Below, one piece after another: positions 1 to 8,636 of a stretch of DNA of 44,810 nucleotides; the first letter of the stretch is position 1, and each line of letters starts with the position of its first letter. Both the position numbers and the translations under genes were made by a program. The notes beneath the pieces are model-generated. The model searched no databases. It was not told the origin of the DNA and was given only the letters and a program-made list of their open reading frames with translations. The stretch is from Mycoemilia scoparia (lineage: Eukaryota; Kickxellomycota; Kickxellomycetes; Kickxellales; Kickxellaceae): the NCBI GenBank assembly GCA_027575805.1, contig JANBPU010000130.1, positions 1 through 44,810 of the forward strand, given 5' to 3'.

Positions 1-66
1 TATAGGTATATATTTATTATCAAAGTTTCTATTTTACAAAAGGTTTTACTTGGTTGTTTATTGCAG

Positions 67-2315
67 CCAATCCTACAAATTGACACCAATTACCAGTGAA
101 GACCGAAATACAAAGATGAAACGTTTGGCAGAAATAGTTGATCCCATACCATGCCGAGACATAAGTGATTTTCTAGGCCAAGCAGGACTCCTGGATCGCT
201 TTAATTCTGCTAAGGCTGAGCTAGATGTGATCAGTGAAGGTGCTATTAAATCTATCCAAAATAAATTTCATGAGCTTTCAAAGTATGGTACAAAACTGAA
301 ACCTGAGCAAAAGGTAGAATATCGCTTTAAAATGGTAACTGACGAATTGACCAATTCCATTACAAAATCACTGAGAAAGACTGGAATAGCCAATGAGTTT
401 CTGATCAGTGGCCACTTGAGGCTAGAAAATTCACAAAGTAGAGTCAATGCCTCATTATATGAAGCTAATGTGGAGAAAGGTTCGTTTTCCACAATGCTAT
501 TAAATATAGAATTAAAGTCCAATATGAGTAGACCAAAAAAAGTAGAGTATAGTCAGGTAAGTAATTACCTTACAGAGATCTGGTACTCACAGATAAGGAA
601 TTATGTATTGGCAGGACTTATCAAAAAGAATACACTATACATCTATAACTTTGCCAGAAATATGAAAGCTCATGTGCTTTGTACTGGAAAGGTGATTCCG
701 GATAAAATAAGTGAATTGAATGACATTAAGCTCTCATTAAAGCTCTTGGCCTTTTTGATGACTCTGGATGAAATTGGTCTTGGGCTTGCATTCACTGGTG
801 GTTCACATGCTCCATCGAATATTTACCTATATAAACAATATCCTGGGCCTAATTGTTCTGATCTTGTCCACACTAATGCATATCATAGCAACATTGACAA
901 GTATGATAAAATCAGCATTACCAAGCATGTAAATGGTCCCAACAGGCCATTTGGTCGAGCGCCATGGATATCCAAAATAAAATGTAATCTATTACCTGGA
1001 GATGGATACTTAAAAGTTAATAGTCAACCTGCATACCGACAGTCTGAAATTGATGTGCTGAAGTTGCTAGAAAAGTTCAAGATTCAGTATTCTCCAATTC
1101 TAAAGGCATGCCAAAGACAAGAATTTCCTGGTAACTATTCAATCAAGTATATGGTCTTTAAAGACTATGGAGAAACAATTGATGAATATTTCAAAAAAAT
1201 GAACCATACTATTACGGGCAAGACTATCAGAAAAATTATCAGTAGAGTAGCAACTTGCATTTTATCTGCAGCAAGTAAAGGGATTCTCCACTGTGATATA
1301 TCGACAGGAAACATCCTCATAGATAAGGATGAAGAAGTAATGGTAATTGATTGGGGTTATTTGAAGGTTGTTGGGGATAATTTGAGCAAAGGACAAACAA
1401 GTCCTGATCCCATTACAGGCACTTTGCCATTTATGAGCATACAAGTGCTCATAGGATGTCCTGATAGATCATGTATAGATGATCTCGAATCTAAATTTTA
1501 TGTAACCATCTACAGTGTTGCAGTTAAATTCAACAATCAGGAAGAAGTTGATAAGCTGTCTTTTTGGGATGTCAATGATCCATTGAATCTGGCAAGAATT
1601 CGTTTATCTCCTCTTAAATCATATGAGGAACTCAAGTATGTTGTATACTGCTTTCCAGAATACATTCCAGATGATATACATGAAGTTTTAAAACAGTTTC
1701 ATAAGATACTGTTTAAAAACTTTAGTTTCAGCAACCTGAAAGACTTGGGTGCCAAAGTAGATCCCAGGGCCAAAATGTTTGAAGCTATAGTTGATCAGCT
1801 TCAGAATACTTTTGGAATACCAAAAGGTCTTTTTAATAATTGTGTAGAGCCGATAAAGTTCAAAGGTAAGTTTTTAAAGTATGATATGCAGTTTTTTTAT
1901 TGTAAATTATATAATATGATTCTATTTTTGTATTATTTATATAGTGGCTGAAAATAAAATAACAGCACACCCACTACACTATAGTATAAAACAAGCCTAT
2001 TTTAATGATGCTTTGGAGGAGGGCGATGAAGGTGAAGGTGATGATAATGATGATGACTCTGGTTATAAAGATGGTAAGTAAAGCAATATCATAATATAAA
2101 GGAAAACACATTTATGACTGTAATTGATGTGTAAAGAATATCTAATTTAAATGTGTTGCTTTTTAGGCTGCGTAGATGACAGTGCCTGTAGCAGGGGTCT
2201 GAGAATGAGTAAAAGGATAATCAACAAAAAGAATAATATAAAACTCAATATTCGCTCAGATGAACTGAGCCTCAAGCCTGCCAAAATCCCAAAGATCAGC
2301 AAATTCAAGCATTGA
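67..2315 (+). CDS. FunK1-type fungal protein kinase, 5' end outside the window
   Basis: A fungus-specific FunK1-family kinase, presumed Ser/Thr-specific. Exons seen are 67-1865, 1945-2073 and 2167-2315 (TGA). Both internal introns start GTAAGT, end TAG, and join in phase 1 with an open frame. The frame is also open to base 1, and a GTATAT donor at 6 with a TTGCAG acceptor ending at 66 suggest a further intron, so the true start is probably left of the window; the first internal ATG is at 116. Kinase marks are the catalytic loop HCDISTGNILI (about 1288-1320), VIDWGY in place of the DFG region, and GTLPFMSIQVL, typical of FunK1. The last two exons add an acidic stretch (EEGDEGEGDDNDDD) and a Lys-rich tail after the kinase. 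Substrates are unknown. The family call is firm; the 5' end is not. Confidence 0.88.
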
Positions 2316-2588
2316 CTGATGCTTTGGGTGGGATCTGAATGTCCCATGGGTGTCAAGGCTCCCTATGCATGAGCCGCAGACATACAAACCTACAATTCCA
2401 CACTCTTTGATGAATCTTTCTTATTTTCTCTGGTTGTACACATAACAATTTATTACCAATAGCAGCTGCCTCTTGATGAGGCATTTGATGTATTCATTAA
2501 CAAATTCAGAAGTATAAAAATCTATTATTGAAATACCGAATTGTTATAAATAATGAGTATAATATTGTTAATGATTTAGCCTGTATTT

Positions 2589-2725
2589 GGCAAGTTTTTG
2601 CGGGTGATCGAATCTATGGTAGTAGGCAGGAATAGGTCCTCATCATATTTTGGCCTGATCACCAGCTATTTTATATGCAACTCCTGGGGGTCCTTTTTTC
2701 CTATAGTGGCATGAAATATGACCAC
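2589..2725 (+). repeat. Family-2 short dispersed element
   Basis: The core GTGATCGAATCTATGG is followed by AGGTCCTCATCA, TTTTGGCC and ATGCAACTCCTGGGG, in the same order as the copies near 37.8 and 39.6 kb and, inverted, 7.7 kb. The 3' end is near GACCAC. It has no coding capacity. Confidence 0.6.
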
Positions 2726-2866
2726 GCTGATGGTTTTTATTGAAGTTTATTCTATCAATTATTATTTCATTTAGGATCTAAAATTACAATTTATGCTTTG
2801 ACTAAAAGCTAATATAGTAAAAATACAAAATAGTTCTCTTTTTTATATAACGAGGCTTGTTTCAAT

Positions 2867-2953
2867 ATATGGGTAATAATTATTGAAGGGTGAATGATTA
2901 TAGGAGCAATCACAGCAAAATGAGAGACTAACCCTTCAAAAATTATCAACCAT
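2867..2953. mobile_element. Family-1 MITE-like element, short form
   Basis: Inverted ends ATGGGTAATAATTATTGAAG and CTTCAAAAATTATCAACCAT enclose a roughly 45-bp core with the family block ATGATTATAGGAGCAATCAC. It has no coding capacity. Confidence 0.7.
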
Positions 2954-3764
2954 GTGTTGCGACTATCTATCACTGCTGTTGGCTGATTTAAACCACACAA
3001 ATTAGTCTAAGCAGAATTCTTTTCAGACAGATGGTACCATTCTTGAAATCCCAATAGTCAGAAGCATCTATTTTCTGATATGTTTTGACCAAAATGTTGC
3101 CCGGCTGTTTTGATAATACAAATATGCGGCCTTAACATCCAATGCAACATCTTTTGTCTAGGCTCTCCGGTCTTTAGCATAGCTTTGGGTTGTTGTTTTT
3201 GCCCTACCCTACTGCAGCAGTGCTCTCTTGCTTCTTTTCACCACACAAAAAGCCTTTCCTTGCCATCCCATGAGGCTAGCACATTCCTTGGACGATAAAA
3301 ACACAATCAACAGGACTCTAATCTCTCTGTGCAACCACAATGGTTCCATGAGCACACAGCCTTGCATATTTTTGACTAGGCCCAATCAGCTATCTCTACG
3401 GTTTATTAGAGTGGTTTAATAGCCGGTGGTCCCAATAGCAGTGTGCTCGATCTGGCCTGCTCAAACGATTTGTAATTGACCTGTTTACCAAATCTATCTG
3501 GCTTTTTCACATCATACTAAACAAAGCGCACACACACGAAGATCAGCCCTTCACAATCATCACACTTCTTGGCCTGACAAACTTATTGGCTCCTTAAATT
3601 TTCCTTTCTACTGTTATTAATAATACCCTGTTTAGTGCTACCCAAAGGTCCTTTTCTCTCTCCTCCTTCGCTCTTTTACTTTTGAATTTGCGTCTGATTT
3701 ATCCTTTAAGCAACAGGCGCTACCTTTTATTTTTTCAATCGCGTCATAATTTGCAAATTCAAAG

Positions 3765-4037
3765 GTGACTAAGCGTTTTTGTATCCGCTTTGCTACCGCC
3801 ACCAATATTGGCTGGATATCAGCAACAACAACAACCAGATTCGGTTTTTTGACTAGAGTTTTACCACCACAGCCACAAAGATCATCAGGAAACTCCTGTA
3901 GCGGTTATCAATATTCATTAAAAAGAGGTTTCGGTCCAATCCCCAACAGCTTATCATCCATACCATCATTAATACTTGGACAGCAGCAGCAGCGCTCCAA
4001 ATACAGTTCCTACGCTACTTGCATTCGAATCGACAAA
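3765..4037 (+). other. In-frame, AUG-less upstream extension of Trm5 (possible mitochondrial presequence)
   Basis: The Trm5 frame stays open for 91 codons upstream of the first ATG; the preceding in-frame stop is TAA at 3747-3749, and no in-frame ATG lies between. The encoded peptide is rich in Arg, Lys, Ser and Thr, with a single acidic residue, just before the ATG. That is the composition of a mitochondrial targeting sequence. It could be translated from a non-AUG codon (a GTG sits at 3765) or from an upstream exon. It may also be an untranslated leader open by chance. Confidence 0.4.
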
Positions 4038-5926
4038 ATGACTATAATTTCACCGCCAGAGAACCGGGGCATGACCGAGCTTGATCGCGACCGTTTCAAA
4101 CAAATTCTAAAAGTCCATGCGCTTGAAGTCCCCGCCAAGGACGTCGGTTCGATCATGCAAGATTTCTCCAACGTCCTACTCAACACACCCCGTCTACGCA
4201 ACGTCGTAAACTCTGCCGAAAACGACAAGTCCAAAAGACTAGTTCTCCTCAGCCCCGACATCCACACCATCGAGGACCTAAAATCCCGCCTCTCCGACGA
4301 CCAGCAAACCAAACTAGCTGCTGTTGGCCAAGAACAAGAGGGCTGGAGATTTGTTGACCACGATCTAGAAATCCCATACACATATTGGACAGCCGACCAA
4401 ATCCTTCGTTCAATTCTCCCCGACTCGACCGAGTCCCCCACGGCCTACGAACAAGTCGGCCACATTGCGCACATGAACCTACGAGACCAGTACTTGGCCT
4501 ACAAACACGTAATCGGCCAAGTAATTCTTGACAAATCGCCGACCATCGAAACCGTCGTCAACAAGCTAGAAACCATTGACAACACCTATCGCAATTTCAA
4601 AATGGAAGTCATCGCCGGAAAGCCTGAATTCATAGCCACCACTCGGGAAAATGGATGTCGGTTTACGTTCGACTTCTCAAAGGTGTATTGGAATTCGCGT
4701 CTCCACACGGAACATGAGCGGATCACAGAAACGTTCAAGAAGGGTGATTTGGTGTGTGACGCCATGGCTGGCGTTGGTCCGTTTGCTATCCCGGCCGCTA
4801 GAAATAAGCGATGCACGGTGTGGGTCAATGATCTTAATCCAGCATCTTATGATGCTCTAAAAGAAAATGTCAGGCTGAATAAGGTGTCAAAATATATTAA
4901 AGCGTTCAACATGGATGCTAGGGAATTTATTCGGTATTCGTTTAGTGAGCTTATTAATAAGTCGGGTACTGATAGTGATGGCGGCAATGGCCCAGATGCC
5001 ATTAGTAATATTGGGACGCCGCCTCCACCATCAACGTTTAGCCATGTCGTTATGAATTTGCCTGGTACTGCATTGGAATTTTTGGATGCATTCCGTGGCG
5101 TCTATTTCAGACATCAAGACAAATTTGCTGCAGCTGCAGCTGCAGAATCCCAGAAAAACCAAGGTGAAACGAGTACAAGTCCAGAAAAGACGATCAGTGA
5201 ACTTATGCCAATGATCCATTGCCATTGCTTTTCAAATGACCCTGATGATAAAGAACTTGACATTAAACGTAGGGCATGCCAAACTATGGGCATTCCAATC
5301 AACGACGATGATCCCAATGGTTTTGTTGAGTTTTGTAAAAATTCGGAGGCTATTTATGTTCGTAAAGTATCGCCAAAGAAGGACATGTTCTGTCTAACGT
5401 TCAGATTGCCCCGAAAAGTTGCTTTTGAAAACTTTGAATTACCTTCCTCTTCTTCTTCTTCTTCTTCCAGCTGTAACAACAACAACAACCACCAGTAAGC
5501 CAGAAAAAAGATTTATGAAATTTATTTATTTTTTTTGGGGGGAGAGAGAGAGAGAGGAGAGAGAGTGGGTTTTGGTATTGTTTATAACAAATTTGGTTTT
5601 ATTAATCTTGACTATTTGTAATTTTTTGTCGGTCTAGGTCAAGTGCTACTAGTGAAGAAGAATTAAAAGTGGAGGACAAAGTTGATAAAGTGGAAGTTGG
5701 AACCAAAAGAAAGGAGCCACCGTCTCCTTCAATGTTAGAACAACAACAGGAGTTCAATAACAAGGATTTGACATCATCACCATCATTATCAGGGACTGGA
5801 GATAGCCAGACAATGAATACTGACAATGCTGCTGATACAAATTCTGGAGAACAGCCTAAGGATAACAAGATAGAAGATGTTGCTGCTCCTGAGAATTCGG
5901 TTTCTACAAAAAAGAATCGTCTATAA
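4038..5926 (+). CDS. TRM5: tRNA (guanine37-N1)-methyltransferase Trm5
   Basis: Transfers a methyl group from S-adenosylmethionine to N1 of G37 in tRNA, next to the anticodon, which protects the reading frame. Exons are 4038-5494 and 5638-5926, joined in frame across a 143-nt intron (GTAAGC...TCTAG) that contains a GA-rich tract. The product is 581 residues. Visible marks are KVYWNSRLHTEHER (around residue 216), the SAM-binding motif LVCDAMAGVGPFAIPAA (around 238), VNDLNP, and the catalytic-site motif MNLPGTALEFLDAFR (around 338). The C terminus after the methyltransferase core is a Ser/Asn run plus an acidic, Ser-rich tail from exon 2, beyond the usual family end. The first ATG is used here; an upstream in-frame extension is listed separately. 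Family assignment is secure. Confidence 0.95.
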
Positions 5927-5930
5927 ATTA

Positions 5931-5956
5931 CACACACACACACACACACACACACA
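5931..5956. repeat. (CA)n microsatellite
   Basis: An uninterrupted CA dinucleotide tract starting five bases after the Trm5 stop codon, so probably in the 3' UTR. Confidence 0.9.
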
Positions 5957-6304
5957 AAACTTTGGAGTCAGATAGAGAATTTTCTCTAAATAACATTTTA
6001 TTATATGTTTTTATTTCAATCATTTACATTCATGGCAATCTTCTCTCTCTCTTTCTTAGACATTATTGTGTTGTCCCAACTATCCAATAAATTATTTTTA
6101 TATGCAAGGAATGTGTGATGAGCTATAAAGATAGTTAATTTTGAAATATGAATTTATTAATAGCATCCGAGAGTTGTTTTATGTAAAATGTAATTTATAA
6201 ATATAATGGTGTGATAGTATTTAAATTGGATTTGCTTTTTAGATTTGTTCGACATTATTTTCTAAAGCAATCTTTTGTTATTTGGAAATAAAATACACAT
6301 CATT

Positions 6305-6426
6305 ATATGGATCATAACTTTTAAAGGACACCTTTTGCTGGCCAACAATTATAGAGGTAACCACAGCCAAATGTGTGATCACCATTTGTTAGTAGATGGC
6401 CACCCTTCAAAAATTATTATCCATAT
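6305..6426. mobile_element. Family-1 MITE-like element
   Basis: The left end ATATGGATCATAACTTTTAA and the right end CTTCAAAAATTATTATCCAT are inverted copies. The interior has the palindrome-arm block TGCTGGCCAACAATTATAGA. It lies just beyond the 3' end of the acidic-protein gene. Confidence 0.75.
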
Positions 6427-6476
6427 CTAGTTTAGGATTTAGTGTCTGCTTTATACTCCTCATCCATCTCCCCTTC

Positions 6477-6875
6477 TTATTCTTCTTTGTCTTCTTTGTC
6501 TTTGTCTTTATCTTCATCTTCTTCGACATCGTCTTCACCATCTTCTTCTTCACCATCGTCTTCATCATCTTCTTCTTCACCATCGTCTTCATCATCTTCT
6601 TCTTCACCATCGTCTTCATCTTCTTCTTCTTCGCTATCGTCTTCATCATCTTCTTCTTCACTATCGTCTTCATCATCTTCTTCTTCGCTATCGTCTTCAC
6701 CATCTTCATCAAATTTCAAACTGGAGTCAACATCCTTCTTCTCACTACCATTCTCACTAGCAGAACCAGATAAACGCCTGTTTCGATTAATATTCCTCCC
6801 TTGAGGCTTGTCGTAACCAGCAACCATGTACTCGCCGGGCATTATTTTGTCAGTGTCTTCTATACTATCGGTCAT
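6477..6875 (-). CDS. Highly acidic repeat protein, function unknown
   Basis: 132 residues from ATG (6875-6873) to TAA. The first 55 residues are ordinary sequence with a basic patch (GRNINRNRR). From about residue 57 the protein is almost entirely Asp and Glu in a tandem eight-residue pattern (EDDEDDSE/GE), encoded by a 24-bp minisatellite, and ends in alternating Lys/Asp. Such tails occur in histone chaperones and nucleolar proteins, but I see no diagnostic domain, so no function is given. The basic patch before the tail would suit a nuclear or nucleic-acid-associated role (inference). It converges with Trm5. A family-1 element lies past its stop. The antisense strand also gives long low-complexity ORFs, which I reject. 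Confidence 0.6.
   Translation of the reverse strand: MTDSIEDTDKIMPGEYMVAGYDKPQGRNINRNRRLSGSASENGSEKKDVDSSLKFDEDGEDDSEEEDDEDDSEEEDDEDDSEEEEDEDDGEEEDDEDDGEEEDDEDDGEEEDGEDDVEEDEDKDKDKEDKEE
6530..6712 (-). repeat. 24-bp coding minisatellite
   Basis: Tandem near-identical units built from CATCTTCTTCTTC and ACCATCGTCTT (plus-strand reading) encode the eight-residue acidic repeat. Units differ mainly at third positions, consistent with expansion inside a coding frame. Confidence 0.8.
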
Positions 6876-6892
6876 TATAATATTGTTAATAA

Positions 6893-6932
<40 letters not shown>
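6893..6932. repeat. (TA)n(TG)n microsatellite
   Basis: A TA tract runs directly into a TG tract, 18 bases upstream of the acidic-protein start codon. It could act as promoter or 5' UTR sequence. Confidence 0.9.
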
Positions 6933-7075
6933 TTATGTACAAATTTATGAAAGCTGAAATAATAAAATAGAATTAAAGAAAAACCACCGTGAGATGGCAT
7001 CAAATACCCAAGAACCAACAACCTTGGCGCTAGATCCAATTACTCAGTGTCATGATGGTATAAGATAGTTTAGAT

Positions 7076-7285
7076 TTTAGAGCATTTGAATAAATCGATT
7101 CCATGAACCTTTAAAGGACACGAAATTTTAGATTTAAAGCATATGAAACAAGCATTGTGGCATGATGATAATTTAACTTTTGGAGTATATGAATAAATTG
7201 ATTCCATTAACCTTTAAAGGACATGAAATTTTAGATTTAAAGCATATGAAATAAGCATTATGGCATGATGATAATTTAAATTTTA
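7076..7285. repeat. Imperfect tandem duplication, 103-bp period
   Basis: Two copies share GAATAAATYGATTCCAT, AACCTTTAAAGGACA and GAAATTTTAGATTTAAAGC, offset by exactly 103 bases (GAATAAAT at 7088 and 7191). A short degenerate third piece seems to precede them near 7050. Confidence 0.85.
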
Positions 7286-7384
7286 GATTTGTAGGGAGTT
7301 GAGTTGTATTTAAATAACCAATTTGATCTGTAGCTTCAACAAAGTTTTATATTATCTACATGTGCGATTGGCTGATTAAGCATT

Positions 7385-7552
7385 CATTAGGACTGCCTAT
7401 TTGGCAGAATCTCCTATGAGGGTGTACCAGAAGAATACCCTGGATAATAGCCAATAATGTGTCAGGCTCCAACAGAAATGTATGGGTTATGAGCCGACTT
7501 GCAGGGTATATACGAGGGTACTAATTTGTTTCCTTTTGATAGAGAACTTGCC
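7385..7552 (-). repeat. Possible family-3 diverged repeat
   Basis: The reverse complement shares the ordered pieces ATCAAAAGGAAAC, GGCTCATAACCCATACAT, TTGGAG and ATTCTGCCA with plus-strand sequence at 15598-15722 and 19606-19735. Similarity is patchy and judged by eye. Confidence 0.3.
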
Positions 7553-7673
7553 ATTTGGGAGATTATTTTTGAAGGGTGAAAGTTCACTAGTAAAATTGGA
7601 CATCCATTTGTCTGTGATTTCCCCTATAATCATTGGTCCCCAAAATTCACCCTTCAAAAATTATTGCCCATTT
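7552..7673. mobile_element. Family-1 MITE-like element, ACTAGT subtype
   Basis: The left end TGGGAGATTATTTTTGAAGG and the right end CTTCAAAAATTATTGCCCA are inverted repeats. The interior carries TTCACTAGTAAAATTGGACA and CCCCTATAATCATTGGTCCC, nearly identical to the copies at 15.7 and 42.5 kb. Confidence 0.85.
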
Positions 7674-7718
7674 TGCTAGTAAATAAATGTTTAAATACTT
7701 TTAATCAGGCAACAAAAT

Positions 7719-7829
7719 GGCGAAATTTGACTAGTGTGGTCAGGCATTAATTATGCAGAAATGGGCCAGAATCTGATGAGGACCTAATTTCTGCCAAACC
7801 ATAGATTCGATCACTAGTGAAATCCTTCC
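7719..7829 (-). mobile_element. Family-2 element with inverted ends
   Basis: The left end GGCGAAATTTGACTAGTG mirrors the right end CACTAGTGAAATCCTTCC, so this copy shows inverted termini around a 70-bp core. The core, read on the minus strand, has GATCGAATCTATGG and AGGTCCTCATCAGAT like the other family-2 copies. Confidence 0.65.
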
Positions 7830-8636
7830 AAATATCAAAAAGTTATTACATTAGAAACAAGTAAATGAATCCCAAAATGAGAGAGAGCGGTGTGTTGGCT
7901 TAAACTTTATTTTTTAGTGTTGTTGATCACACTAATCATGAAAGTTTATCTTATCATCAAGAGTGTGTGTGATGAGAGAAGCATTGACTTACTCTCGTCC
8001 TTTGTTTTTTTACTACTAATGTAAACAAACCACACAATAAGCTTACTTGGCATATTGACAAAACGCGAAATGAAGCGTCAACCCTCCCATTGTGTATATT
8101 TTTTAAGGGCTACTTCGCAACCAAAGTAAAAAACCAACAGACAAAGAATACAAGGTAGCAAAGGAAGCTGGGCGGGAGGGTGTGTTACGTTATATGTTGC
8201 TTTGTTATGTCAACAGGGTGCTTTCTAGATAAATACATACACCTCTTTGCCTGTGAAGCAGACACCACCATTAGAGACCATCTTTTGTACTTTTTTTGGC
8301 TTTGTGGTAGTAAAGCTGTTTAAATAAATCTTGTTATTACTCTGCTACTACTGCAACACAGACACACACGCAGGCAGTGGAGGGATCTTTCACTTTGTGT
8401 TTGTATTCCTGTACAAGGCTTTGCGTATACTTTATTCATCTATCCAACACATTTTATTTTTCAAGCTATTCTATTCCTGTTTATTTCTTTTTTTACAATC
8501 CTGCTACTATTACTACTTGCTTTTTGCGTTTGACATTTCCCTTCCTCCAAATTATTCAACATATTCTATACTATACCACAACAGGGTGTATTCCCCCACC
8601 ATTCCAGGGCCACCAAGAAGTCATTTGATAAACAAA

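Larger units (their letters stand above)
2316..4037. other. Intergenic region between FunK1 and Trm5
   Basis: No convincing gene is seen. The stretch holds a family-2 element (2589-2725) and a short family-1 element (2867-2953). The last 270 bases (3765-4037) are an open extension of the Trm5 frame, listed separately. Small ORFs here are short, lack codon structure and have no recognisable domain. Confidence 0.6.
5927..6476. other. Convergent intergenic region
   Basis: Separates the 3' ends of Trm5 and the acidic-protein gene. It starts with a CA microsatellite (5931-5956), is AT-rich with likely polyadenylation signals for both genes, and contains a family-1 element at 6305-6426. No gene is seen. 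Confidence 0.6.
6876..8636. other. Divergent intergenic region with several repeats
   Basis: Upstream DNA for both the acidic-protein gene (-) and the giant Ser-rich gene (+). It holds a TA/TG microsatellite (6893-6932), a 103-bp tandem duplication (7076-7285), a family-1 element (7552-7673) and a family-2 element (7719-7829). A possible third repeat lies at 7385-7552. No gene is seen. Confidence 0.6.

Noticed and set aside
2589..2725. SINE interpretation of family 2
   Set aside because: GATCGAATC fits a Pol III B box (GWTCRANNC), but no A box, tRNA-like fold or A-rich tail is visible, and the 7.7-kb copy shows inverted ends instead.
6396..6804. Long plus-strand ORFs rich in Ser or Phe/Ile opposite the acidic-protein gene
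   Set aside because: They are antisense readings of the 24-bp minisatellite. The minus-strand frame has a proper ATG and a non-repetitive N-terminal part.
8331..8636. In-frame hydrophobic extension upstream of the giant protein
   Set aside because: It opens with TTG and has no ATG. Its Phe/Tyr/Leu-rich content is what a T-rich leader gives by chance. Unlike the Trm5 case, it does not resemble a targeting peptide.
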